A stretch of 50,939 nt of DNA, taken from positions 1 to 50,939 of the forward strand of contig CAYYNQ010000051.1 of the NCBI GenBank assembly GCA_964473105.1, in the 5' to 3' direction. Under the pieces are notes generated by a model. That model had not been told where the DNA came from. It ran no database searches and saw nothing but the letters and a program-made list of their open reading frames with translations. Of this stretch, positions 8,261-16,571 are shown in pieces. Source of the stretch: CAYYNQ01 sp964473105. GTDB taxonomy: Bacteria; Sumerlaeota; Sumerlaeia; MVZB01. The translations under genes were made by a program, and so were the position numbers. How positions within the stretch are numbered: the stretch's first letter is position 1; each line of letters starts with the position of its first letter.

Positions 8261-9487
8261 ATGATACGTAAACTGTTTCTTCTCGTGTTTATCAGTATTT
8301 TGGCGGGTCTTGGCGCAGGGTTGGGCCTTGGGATTGCCGGCCTTTGGGATGGTGACACCCGTTCTGATACTGAGGACTTGAACCTGGCTGATATTATGGA
8401 TCTTGCGCCCAAGGGATGGGCCCAGAACGCGGACACCTTCACCCGCAGAAACCCTAGGACAAATTCCTCAAGACATACCATCGTCGTGGATGTCGCGCGT
8501 CAGGTCAGCCCGGCGGTGGTCAGTATTGGCGTGACGCGGACAACATATCGGCGGCTTTATGACCCATTCGGGGGCGATTTCTTCTTTGCTCCCTACTCGA
8601 TTCGCCCGGTCAGGGAGAACCTTCCTTACTTGGGATCCGGCTTCATTATCGATGATGAAGGGCATATCGTTACCAACTGGCATGTTGTTGAGGATGCCAA
8701 TGAGATTAATGTGACATTGACCGATCACCGTACCTATCCTGCCAAACTCCTTGATGCGGACACATATGTCGACATTGCGCTTCTGAAGATCGAGGGGTTG
8801 AAAGAAGATGAATTGCTACCTTATGCCCGGCTGGGTGATTCCGATGATATCATGATTGGAGAGACAGTTCTGGCCATTGGCAACCCGTTTGGACCGATGC
8901 TTGCAGATCCACAGCCATCGGTTTCAATGGGGGTGGTCAGCGCGGTCAGGCGTTCCTTTCGGGTCGGGACCGGAGGCAACCAAAAAATCTATGAAGATGC
9001 CATTCAGACCGATGCTGCAATTAATCCAGGTAATAGTGGTGGCCCGTTAATCAACCTCGACGGCGAAGTGGTTGGCATCAACACCTTTATCTTCTCGAGA
9101 TCAGGTGATTCGGCCAGTGTTGGGTTCTCAACCCCCATCAACCGGGCTGCACGGATTGTGAATGAGATCAAGGAATATGGTGAACTTCGGCAGATGCGGA
9201 TCGATTTCAAGACTGTCAGCCTGACACCCTATCTGGTCGATATCTATGCTCTGAGTGTGCGTTCCGGGGCTATGGTTTACGAGGTCGATCGTGACGGGCC
9301 GGCTTACCGTTCGGGTTTGCGACCCGGGGATGTGATTGTTGATGTTGAGGGCAAGCTAATCCGCGGCAAAGAAGACGTGCGGGACCAGATGTTGGCCCGA
9401 ACGATCGGGGAAAACCTCAAGATTACGATTATCCGTGACGACGAGCGGAAAAACCTGAATTATACGATACAGGGTGTGCGTCGATAG
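8261..9487 (+). CDS. HtrA/DegP-type serine protease with one PDZ domain
   Basis: Envelope quality-control protease of 408 residues. An N-terminal membrane helix (about 5-24, glycine-rich) anchors it with the protease facing outward. The chymotrypsin-like triad is visible as His141 (TNWHVV), Asp171 (DIALLKI) and Ser259 in GNSGGPL. A single PDZ domain follows (about 305-400, with GPAYRSGLRPGDVIVDVEG). One PDZ plus an anchor is the DegS-like layout rather than the two-PDZ DegP. A GTG at 8249 would extend it by four residues across the previous stop. The ATG at 8261 has GGTGAT ahead of it and is preferred. It is paired tightly with the pseudopilin-like anchored protein, which may be a partner or substrate. 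Confidence 0.93.
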   Translation: MIRKLFLLVFISILAGLGAGLGLGIAGLWDGDTRSDTEDLNLADIMDLAPKGWAQNADTFTRRNPRTNSSRHTIVVDVARQVSPAVVSIGVTRTTYRRLYDPFGGDFFFAPYSIRPVRENLPYLGSGFIIDDEGHIVTNWHVVEDANEINVTLTDHRTYPAKLLDADTYVDIALLKIEGLKEDELLPYARLGDSDDIMIGETVLAIGNPFGPMLADPQPSVSMGVVSAVRRSFRVGTGGNQKIYEDAIQTDAAINPGNSGGPLINLDGEVVGINTFIFSRSGDSASVGFSTPINRAARIVNEIKEYGELRQMRIDFKTVSLTPYLVDIYALSVRSGAMVYEVDRDGPAYRSGLRPGDVIVDVEGKLIRGKEDVRDQMLARTIGENLKITIIRDDERKNLNYTIQGVRR

Positions 9488-9543
9488 TCCGGTAGCAGAC
9501 CCTTCTTTTCTGATCTCCCGACAGGATTTGACCCGCCCCGATC

Positions 9544-10647
9544 ATGCCGAAGTCGTATCAACAACGATCCGAACTCGAACGCCGAATAAGGAAGCTTAGG
9601 CGTGCCCTAAAGAAGGCTAGACTCGATGCGATACTTGTCTTTGGAAGAGAGAATACATTCTATTTCACCGGGATACGTTGTTCCCATTCCTACCTTTTCA
9701 TCTCTATGTCCGAGTCGGTATTTTTTCTTGATGGGCGGTATATCGAGGTTGGCCGTGAAAATGTCAAGCATTGTGATGTCAGCCTGATGGAGGTTGCTTC
9801 CCGTTCCTTCAGTCAATGGTGGAAAGCAAATCCGGTTAAACGTATCGGTTTTGAAGGGGCGACCCCATGGAGCTGTGTCCTTCAGTGGAAACTCTGGCTA
9901 CCTGACCTCGATTGGGTTGAATGTGGCGATTTGGTTCAGAAGATGAGAATCATCAAGTCTGCCAGTGAACAAAAGATTCTCGCGCAAAGCGCCCGCCTGA
10001 ATGATCGAATTTATGAAACAGTGATTCGGTTGCTCCGGCCCGGAATGACAGAGATTGATGTCCGCAACCTGATCCACTCCGAGGTCGACCACGCGGGTGT
10101 CGAAGGACTTAGTTTCGCTCCCATCGTTGCTTCCGGATCCATGAGTTCGCGGCCGCATTATGAACCCGGGCCGCGGGCGCTTCAAATCGGTGACCTGCTG
10201 TTAATTGATATGGGACTCAGGTTGGGGGGCTATTGCTCTGACATGACCCGGGTCGTGGCCTTGGGCCGGACGCCGCAGTTGAGATTGGTGCGTGCTTATC
10301 ATGCGGTCCTTGATTGTCAGCAGAGAGTGCTGAAGCGGTTAAAGCCCGGTTTGCGCTGTAGCGAAATCGACAGGATTTCACGCGATGTTCTGAAGAAGCA
10401 CCGGTTGGCACGGTATTTCACGCACTCGCTCGGTCATGGAGTCGGGTTGGAGATTCATGAACCACCACGTCTCTCCGCCACCAGCCCTGACACGCTCAAG
10501 TCAGGAATGGCGGTGACGATCGAGCCCGGTGTTTACCTGCCCGGTATTGGGGGAATCCGCATTGAGGATCTTGTGGTTGTGACCCCCAAGGGTTGCCGGA
10601 TTCTCTCAAAGGCCGACAAGAATTTCCGGGTTGTCCCATTTGGATGA
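9544..10647 (+). CDS. M24-family metallopeptidase (Xaa-Pro aminopeptidase type)
   Basis: A cytoplasmic dimetal aminopeptidase that removes N-terminal residues next to proline. The N-terminal creatinase-like domain covers residues 1-130. The pita-bread catalytic domain supplies the five metal ligands: Asp222 and Asp233 (LLIDMG and YCSDMTR), His298 (SLGHGVG), Glu327 (TIEPGVY) and Glu341 (IRIEDL). The 367-residue length suits the short PepQ/YpdF-like Xaa-Pro peptidases, not the longer PepP with its extra N-terminal part. It follows htrA by 56 bases on the same strand, so both may take part in peptide turnover. The start ATG has a weak ribosome-binding site. Confidence 0.92.
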   Translation: MPKSYQQRSELERRIRKLRRALKKARLDAILVFGRENTFYFTGIRCSHSYLFISMSESVFFLDGRYIEVGRENVKHCDVSLMEVASRSFSQWWKANPVKRIGFEGATPWSCVLQWKLWLPDLDWVECGDLVQKMRIIKSASEQKILAQSARLNDRIYETVIRLLRPGMTEIDVRNLIHSEVDHAGVEGLSFAPIVASGSMSSRPHYEPGPRALQIGDLLLIDMGLRLGGYCSDMTRVVALGRTPQLRLVRAYHAVLDCQQRVLKRLKPGLRCSEIDRISRDVLKKHRLARYFTHSLGHGVGLEIHEPPRLSATSPDTLKSGMAVTIEPGVYLPGIGGIRIEDLVVVTPKGCRILSKADKNFRVVPFG

Positions 10648-10734
10648 ATGGGAAGCCAGAATTATGTTCGCCTAATTTCTGGATGAATCCCCGCCCGCAA
10701 GGGGAAGTTTCATGAATGTGAATATACCTGCAGG

Positions 10735-11898
10735 ATGATCTTTTTTGTACAAAATCCGCATCCATGGCGGGGACTCAGGCAGCGGCCCCATCACATCCTT
10801 TCGCGATTTGCGAAACAGGGCCATGGGGTGAGATGGGTGGAGCCGCGTTACCTGCGCTGGCTGTTTGACCGTCGTGGAGATTTTTTCTCATCGCGGAATG
10901 AGTACCCGCAACCTAATCTTCAGATCATGTCCGTTACGCTGCTCAACGGGGAGCGTTTCCCCTTCGTTCGTAGGCGTAACAAGCGGGCCGTAGTCAACGC
11001 ATTGACAAACGGAAGGATTCCCGGTGAAGGTCCACGTATCCTCTGGATTTACAACCCCCATGAGGTACATCTCGCTGATTCAATTCCACATGACCTTTTG
11101 GTTTATGATATCATGGACGAATATCGGGGGTTTCCATGGTCGCCCCCCGGCATTGACCGTGAGGAAGATGCGCTGTTGAAGCGTGCGAACTGGGTTTTTG
11201 CAGGAACTGGCGCCCTGTATGAAGCCCGCAAGGATAAGGCCCGAGGCAGGATCGACTGCATCCTCAGTGGGGTTGAGACATCTCACTTTGAAAAGGTCAA
11301 TCATGCCGCTGCCCAGAGTTATGCCAAGGACAGGAATCACCAGCGGCTACTTGAGAAATTCAGGCGTGTAATCGGGTATGCGGGCATGATTGACCAGCGT
11401 GTCGATCAGGAACTACTGATTCGTCTAGCCGGGAAATTCACCGATTGGGGTTTCGTCCTGATCGGCCCGGTGCGTGTCGATACATCCCGGCTTGAGATCC
11501 GGAATAATATCAGCCTGCTGGGCCCACGGCCCTACGCGGATCTGCCCGCGTATTATCATGCCTGGGATGCGGCAATCCTGCCCTTTGTCGAGGATGAACT
11601 GACTCGCTATATCAACCCGACAAAGATGCTGGAATATGCCGCAGCGGGCAAGCCGATCCTGGCACGAGCGTTGCCAGACGTGAGACGCTATTATGGTGAC
11701 GGGTCATGGACATACGAGGACCGGCAAGGCTGTCAGGAGAAAATGCGAGAAATAGAGGAAGGGCTTGAAAATCAAAACGATGATTTCAGGGCAAGATTGA
11801 AGGTTTCCAATTCCTGGGTCAAAGACCGCAGTTGGGATAAAATTGCATTTCGGATGCTCGAGCGCGTCAAGGGGCTCCTTGACCTCAAGAAAGAATGA
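10735..11898 (+). CDS. TuaH-like glycosyltransferase (GT-B fold)
   Basis: A 387-residue GT-B enzyme. The opening FFVQNPHPWRGLRQRPHHIL and the internal LLVYDIMDEYRGF (about 120-132) mark the group that includes teichuronic-acid TuaH and related sugar transferases. The first stretch is the acceptor site and the second an acidic loop. In the donor half, GYAGMIDQRVD, PYADLPAYYHAWDAAILPF and PTKMLEYAAAGKPILA fit the sugar-nucleotide site. It has no signal peptide. It stands after the M24 peptidase with an 87-base gap and is convergent with the HEAT genes. The sugar and acceptor cannot be told. Confidence 0.87.
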   Translation: MIFFVQNPHPWRGLRQRPHHILSRFAKQGHGVRWVEPRYLRWLFDRRGDFFSSRNEYPQPNLQIMSVTLLNGERFPFVRRRNKRAVVNALTNGRIPGEGPRILWIYNPHEVHLADSIPHDLLVYDIMDEYRGFPWSPPGIDREEDALLKRANWVFAGTGALYEARKDKARGRIDCILSGVETSHFEKVNHAAAQSYAKDRNHQRLLEKFRRVIGYAGMIDQRVDQELLIRLAGKFTDWGFVLIGPVRVDTSRLEIRNNISLLGPRPYADLPAYYHAWDAAILPFVEDELTRYINPTKMLEYAAAGKPILARALPDVRRYYGDGSWTYEDRQGCQEKMREIEEGLENQNDDFRARLKVSNSWVKDRSWDKIAFRMLERVKGLLDLKKE

Positions 11899-12096
11899 TC
11901 ATTATTCTGTGTAAAGCCCTTGGACTCGAGGATATTCCAAAATATGGAGATCACGGGAAGCACAAGCAGCGCCAATAGCACCTCTGAAACCTGATAAGGA
12001 CCATCGAATCCAAGTTGTAAAGAAAATATCTGTGTTCGGTCCTTGTCATTCCGCGTTTCATGAAAAATAATGAACAAAACACGCCCGGACTTGGAT

Positions 12097-12699
12097 TTAT
12101 TTTGACACGGTGGCTTTGTCCGAACGAATCGCGATTAGGGCATCGGATTCTGCCGACTTCACATCCGGGTCAGGGTCGGAAGTAGCCACCGTTTTCAGTT
12201 TCGGGATCGCATTTTCTGCCAAGTCCGTCATCCAACCAAGCGTCATTGCAGCCGAACGACGGATGTCAGCTTCAGGATCGTCCAGCGCACGAATAATCGG
12301 AGCAACGGCTGGAAGGCCTATTTCGCGCAATGTTTCCAGAGAACCTGTCCGGTCGAACTCGAGTGCATCATGCAGGACTGGAAGTGTTTGAAGCAGGCTC
12401 CCGCTAAGTCGCCAGTAGGCCCTCGAGGCCGCAACGCGAACTTCAGGCAATGGGTCAAGCATGGTGTCCTCGAGTGCAGGGATTGCGCTCAGCGCCTCGT
12501 CACTCATCAGACCCAGACGGTTTGCAGCCCTGATCCTGTTGTCTAGATTGTCCGAACGCAGTTCCTCGATGAGGTCTAGCAGATTTTTGTCCGTCATCTT
12601 GCGCTGCAGGATTTCCTGTCGGGTCTCATGGGCACAACTCAGCATGACAAGGGAGATGATGATGAACGGGGGCAAGTTGCGAACTGGATTCGAAGGCAT
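12097..12699 (-). CDS. HEAT-repeat lipoprotein
   Basis: About 200 residues from the ATG at 12699. The N-terminus has a short hydrophobic segment ending in LVMLSC, a plausible lipobox with the cysteine near residue 22, so the mature protein would be lipid-anchored. The rest is helical repeats of about 35 residues of the PBS-lyase HEAT type: NLDNRIRAANRLGLM, LPEVRVAASRAYWRL, EADIRRSAAMTLGWM and DPDVKSAESDALIAI. Such repeats form a protein-binding solenoid. It lies 57 bases downstream of a second HEAT protein on the same strand, and the two look like paralogues. There is no catalytic motif. An in-frame TTG at 12735 is a less likely start. Confidence 0.75.
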   Translation of the reverse strand: MPSNPVRNLPPFIIISLVMLSCAHETRQEILQRKMTDKNLLDLIEELRSDNLDNRIRAANRLGLMSDEALSAIPALEDTMLDPLPEVRVAASRAYWRLSGSLLQTLPVLHDALEFDRTGSLETLREIGLPAVAPIIRALDDPEADIRRSAAMTLGWMTDLAENAIPKLKTVATSDPDPDVKSAESDALIAIRSDKATVSK

Positions 12700-12756
12700 G
12701 TCGGTCAACTTATTCCGATCGAAAAAAACGGTCAATGATCAACCGTCCGGCCGGAT

Positions 12757-13509
12757 TCAGGAAATGGTTCCCCAGGGGCCTTTGCTTGGTAATGTTGATA
12801 GCGGAGGTGCAATTCTTGTCAGCGTGTCGAGTGCGGTTTTTCTCACGCTAGGGTGTGGATCAAGCCGCGCCCTGTAGATGTTCTGGATGACCTCTGGTGT
12901 TAGGGCGCACATTTTTTCGAGTGATTCAATGGCTCGGGCTCTGACTCCCCAGTCTTTATGCCGCATTAAAGTATGGATCCGTGGTGCGGCGATCAGTGCA
13001 CGGGGCCCGATTCGTCCTAAGCTCTCGACGGCCCTTCCGCAGATCAATGGATCGGGATCTCCAAGAAAGGGCATCAGCTCATCAATGGCCTCATATGCAT
13101 CGGGACCGATGTAACCAATCAGGGCAAGTGCACTCCTGCGGCGCAGTGGATGCTCATCCTTCATCATCACGATCAAGGTGGGGAGTGCGCCCCGGGCATC
13201 CGGACCGATCACGCCGAGGGTGCCGGCGGCATACTTGATAACATCATGGCTTTCCGAATACAGGGCCTCCACGAGGTGAGGCACTGCCGGAACGCCGATT
13301 TCGGCCAGCAAGCCGGCCGATTCCATTCGGGTCATCTCGTCGCTCGATGCGGCAAGCAGCACATGCATGTTACTGGTCAGGATCTTTTGCATATTCCCAG
13401 CCGCGTTTGAGTGATCCTGATGGATCCACCATGTGCAGTAACTCAGCAGCAGCAGAATCAGCAGGACCAGTGTCAACCATCGGGGTGACCGGTTTCTAGA
13501 TTTGTTCAT
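12757..13509 (-). CDS. Membrane-anchored HEAT-repeat protein
   Basis: 250 residues. A basic start (NKSRNRSPRW) leads into one membrane helix (about 11-29), then an outward-facing solenoid of five to six HEAT repeats. Examples are SHDVIKYAAGTLGVIG, PLRRRSALALIGYIG, DPLICGRAVESLGRIG, DWGVRARAIESLEKM and HPSVRKTALDTLTRI. The repeats are more regular than in the neighbouring lipoprotein. Probable role: scaffold or adaptor at the cytoplasmic membrane. Its partner on the same transcript would be the HEAT lipoprotein, possibly in the outer membrane. No enzyme motif is seen. The specific function is unknown. Confidence 0.8.
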   Translation of the reverse strand: MNKSRNRSPRWLTLVLLILLLLSYCTWWIHQDHSNAAGNMQKILTSNMHVLLAASSDEMTRMESAGLLAEIGVPAVPHLVEALYSESHDVIKYAAGTLGVIGPDARGALPTLIVMMKDEHPLRRRSALALIGYIGPDAYEAIDELMPFLGDPDPLICGRAVESLGRIGPRALIAAPRIHTLMRHKDWGVRARAIESLEKMCALTPEVIQNIYRARLDPHPSVRKTALDTLTRIAPPLSTLPSKGPWGTIS

Positions 13510-13655
13510 CGCTCTGTATCCGGAACAGACAGGAGCCCATCCAGGCCTCCCCGAGAATATGCTTTACAGTTTACAAAATCGGTCTTCAAACTCATTCGAA
13601 TATTTTATCGCCAACGATCATGGTTGCGAATAAAAATACTATCAAGACCCCAAGT

Positions 13656-14735
13656 TCATCCGTTCCGTGACTCGAAGTCCTGCATGAAGGAGACGAGTAA
13701 CTCGACCGATTCCAGAGGACAGGCATTATAGATGCTAGCGCGCAGTCCGCCCACGGAGCGGTGTCCCTTCAGTCCAGCTAGGCCCGCTGCCCCGGCTTCC
13801 TTGAGAAAGCGTGGTTCGAGTTCCTCGTCATGTATCCTCCAGACCACGTTCATGATCGAACGGCATTGTTTACGCGCTGGTGTGCTCCAAAAATCACTGG
13901 AATCCAGCATTGCATACAATAGCGATGCCTTGCGTCGGTTAACTGCCTCGATCGATGCCACCCCGCCCAGATCAAGTAGCCAGTCGGTTACCAGCCCGAC
14001 AATGTAGATGCCCCAGGTGTTAGGAGTATTGTAGAGGCTCGACGCCGTGACATGGGTTCTGTATTGATGAAATTCCTGGACCGTTTCTGGGCAGCGGTCG
14101 AGCAGCGTTTTATGGATGATGACCAGGGCCAGCCCGGAGGGGCCAATATTTTTCTGCGCGCCGGCGTAAATGATGCCAAACCGTTTGACGTCAATTGCGC
14201 GCGACATGATTTCGCTGGACATGTCTGCGACTAGGGGTGAATCGGATTCGGGAAAAACCGGATAACAGAGGCCCTCGATAGTTTCGTTGGAACATATGTG
14301 GAGATAGGCCGCGTCATGTCCCAGTTTGATTTCGTCTTGGGATGGAACACGGGCGTAGTGTTCGGGGCCGCCATTCCAGGCGATGTTTACAGGCCCGCTG
14401 ATCTTTGCCTCCTTGATGGCCCTGGCGGACCAGTGACCGGTGTGGATATAGTCTGCCGTCCGCCCCCCATTGCGGAAATTAAGCGGGATGAGGGCAAACT
14501 GGGATGATGCGCCACCATGCATGAACAACACTGCATAATCGTTGGAAATGTCCATTAACCGACGAATATTATTTTCCGCAGCACTGCACACCTTGCTGAA
14601 TTCCACCGAGCGGTGGGAAAGCTCCATGATCGATGCACCGGCCCCGCCGAACTCAAGTAATTCATCACGGGCCTTTTCAAGCACAGGTAAGGGCAGCACG
14701 GCCGGCCCGGCGCCGAAATTATGTATGCGTGACAT
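13656..14735 (-). CDS. serC: Phosphoserine aminotransferase
   Basis: Converts 3-phosphohydroxypyruvate and glutamate to phosphoserine and 2-oxoglutarate in serine synthesis, and has a parallel role in pyridoxal phosphate synthesis in some bacteria. At 359 residues it is the normal length. The start HNFGAGPAVLP is the family hallmark, FMHGGASSQF binds the phosphate, and the PLP lysine is Lys195 in AGAQKNIGPSG. The end has GGLRASIYNA. It stands alone: serA and serB are not in the window. A GAAGA lies just upstream of the ATG at 14735. Confidence 0.96.
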   Translation of the reverse strand: MSRIHNFGAGPAVLPLPVLEKARDELLEFGGAGASIMELSHRSVEFSKVCSAAENNIRRLMDISNDYAVLFMHGGASSQFALIPLNFRNGGRTADYIHTGHWSARAIKEAKISGPVNIAWNGGPEHYARVPSQDEIKLGHDAAYLHICSNETIEGLCYPVFPESDSPLVADMSSEIMSRAIDVKRFGIIYAGAQKNIGPSGLALVIIHKTLLDRCPETVQEFHQYRTHVTASSLYNTPNTWGIYIVGLVTDWLLDLGGVASIEAVNRRKASLLYAMLDSSDFWSTPARKQCRSIMNVVWRIHDEELEPRFLKEAGAAGLAGLKGHRSVGGLRASIYNACPLESVELLVSFMQDFESRNG

Positions 14736-14769
14736 GATTCTTCAGTCTAGCTCCCAGTGTCGACGTGGC

Positions 14770-15473
14770 GTTTTGGCAGGTTCGGGCTATTACGTGGCCC
14801 TTTACATCGGTCTGCCGGAAAATCATGGCGACCCTGTCCGCATCCTTAGAGTTCATCTTGATAATAGAACCATGGCCCATCTGTAATCAGGGATGCTCGC
14901 AATTCGGTTCAGACCTCATGTTCGAAATTCTCCGCCGCGTTCCGCATACCTTTTGCATGAGGTTGATGCCAGAAATGGATCCCGGGTCGTTAAACTCGAA
15001 TTTTATACGACATCAACCTTCCCCGGAAGCATTCTCGGCCCGCAAGGAAACGAGGATATTCAATTCCTTCATGTTCCCCAATCATCCATGGATGTATTAC
15101 TACCTGTTTTGCCGGCCTTTACTCCAGTTGAAAATGATGTTGATATTATGGATCCGGCAATGATTTGTGGATTTGGGAACAGATCGACCGTCAAAACGGA
15201 ATTGGGTATCGGATTGAGTCCATCATTCTCGAGACCATTCAATTCGAGGGCAGACCCCGGTAATTCCAAATGCCCGAAGCGACGGATATCAAGGATGATC
15301 ATGAAGTTCTTGGAAAGAAGATATTTATCGGACCCATTCCAGGCAATTATCATTTTTCGGTTTTGTGATGATCACGCATATTTGGAGACCTTGTATTTGA
15401 AGATGGAGTGGGGTTGATTCCAATAGCGGCAGGAGAATATTATCCGGATAGCTGGTTGACGGAAGTGCCCTGA
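14770..15473 (+). pseudogene. Decayed reading frame upstream of ruvB
   Basis: No intact gene fills this 755-base gap, but protein-like stretches occur in shifting frames. One frame gives YYVALYIGLPENHGD (from about 14787), then a stop at 14884, then LLHEVDARNGSRVVKLEFY and onward to about 15160. Another frame then gives DLWIWEQIDRQNGIGYRIES (from 15162). After a stop at 15261 it gives KKIFIGPIPGNYHFSVL, and after stops at 15366 and 15369 it gives GDLVFEDGVGLIPIAAGEYY, ending at 15473. I do not recognise the family. The pattern suggests an eroded or mis-sequenced gene rather than true spacer, but I cannot compute coding potential. Confidence 0.3.
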
Positions 15474-15484
15474 AACGCTTTACT
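15456..15484 (+). promoter_or_regulatory. Candidate ruvB promoter
   Basis: TTGACG (15456-15461), a 17-base spacer and TTTACT (15479-15484). The ruvB ATG at 15491 lies only six bases beyond the -10, so a transcript from here would be nearly leaderless. Confidence 0.35.
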
Positions 15485-15490
15485 GAAGAC

Positions 15491-16531
15491 ATGGATGATC
15501 CACGTTATAAAGAGGGTGTTCTGTCCAGTTTCCAGGAAGAGGATGAGGGGCCCGTAGAACTGGGTCTGCGCCCCGCCCGGCTTGGTGAATATGTCGGGCA
15601 ATCGGATGTCTGTGAACAGTTGAAACTTACGATTGATGCCGCACGTTCCCGTGTTGAGGCGCTTGATCATGTTTTGCTTTACGGGCCGCCCGGGCTTGGA
15701 AAAACCACGCTTGCCCATATCATTGCAAACGAGATGGGAACCCAAGTCAAGCCTACCTCGGGGCCGCTGCTGGAGCGCAAGGATGATCTAGCTGCCATCC
15801 TCACAGACCTTCCGGACGGCGGGGTGCTCTTTATCGATGAAATTCACCGCTTGCCCCGGGTTGTCGAAGAAACGCTTTACCCGGCTCTTGAGGACTTCCA
15901 GCTGGATATTCTCATCGGTGAAGGGCCCCATGCCAAGTCCATCAAGTTGGAATTGAAACCCTTTACATTGGTCGGGGCAACGACTCGCGCCGGAATGATC
16001 TCTTCACCCCTGAGATCGCGATTCGGCATTCTGCACCGTCTTCAATTTTATGATTCGGATGAAATTAACCGGATCGTCCAGCGTTCTTCCAGCATTCTCC
16101 AGATCCAAATCGATGCCGATGGCTCTGCCGAGATTGCCCGCCGCAGTCGGGGGACTCCGCGGATTGCCAACCGGTTATTACGCAGGGTTCGGGACTGGGC
16201 ACAGATTCGCGGCAGTGGCCACATAGACGGTGATGCCGCCGTTCAGGCATTGAAAATGCTGCAGATTGATGCCCGGGGGCTGGATGTGATGGATCGTATG
16301 ATTCTCGATATCCTGATTCGCAGGTTCAACGGTGGACCCGTTGGGTTGAATACCTTGGCCGTTGCCGTTGGCGAGGAAGAGGACACGCTGATTGATGTCT
16401 TTGAGCCTTATCTGATTCAGATCGGATATCTGAGCCGGACACCTCGCGGCCGTGTTGCAACCCCCCGTGCTTTCGAGCACATGGACATCAAACCTCCGGA
16501 AACATTACAGACGGAACTTTATGAGGCCTGA
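15491..16531 (+). CDS. ruvB: Holliday junction branch-migration ATPase RuvB
   Basis: The motor that, with RuvA, drives branch migration of Holliday junctions in recombination repair. At 346 residues it has the standard layout. The start region LRPARLGEYVGQ is followed by Walker A GPPGLGKTT (Lys71) and Walker B VLFIDEIHRL (Asp116/Glu117). Sensor and arginine-finger segments GATTRAG and LRSRFG come next, then the C-terminal winged-helix domain (RTPRGRVAT). ruvA and ruvC are not adjacent, which is less usual. It is followed 40 bases on by a family-4 uracil-DNA glycosylase, making a small DNA-repair unit. Confidence 0.97.
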   Translation: MDDPRYKEGVLSSFQEEDEGPVELGLRPARLGEYVGQSDVCEQLKLTIDAARSRVEALDHVLLYGPPGLGKTTLAHIIANEMGTQVKPTSGPLLERKDDLAAILTDLPDGGVLFIDEIHRLPRVVEETLYPALEDFQLDILIGEGPHAKSIKLELKPFTLVGATTRAGMISSPLRSRFGILHRLQFYDSDEINRIVQRSSSILQIQIDADGSAEIARRSRGTPRIANRLLRRVRDWAQIRGSGHIDGDAAVQALKMLQIDARGLDVMDRMILDILIRRFNGGPVGLNTLAVAVGEEEDTLIDVFEPYLIQIGYLSRTPRGRVATPRAFEHMDIKPPETLQTELYEA

Positions 16532-16571
16532 TACATCCGGCCAGGAAAACAAGCAGAAAAGATCAAGTTGA

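Noticed and set aside
11772..12077. Minus-strand frame with a hydrophobic stretch between the TuaH-like gene and the HEAT genes
   Set aside because: Half of it is antisense to the glycosyltransferase; no start signal or known motif.
14893..15417. Open frame of 174 codons upstream of ruvB
   Set aside because: No ribosome-binding site, and other frames in the same stretch look at least as protein-like; treated as part of a decayed region instead of a gene.
15661..16560. GATC seems frequent (eight in this 900-base sample)
   Set aside because: The excess over chance is modest and may reflect frequent GAT and ATC codons; no Dam gene is seen.
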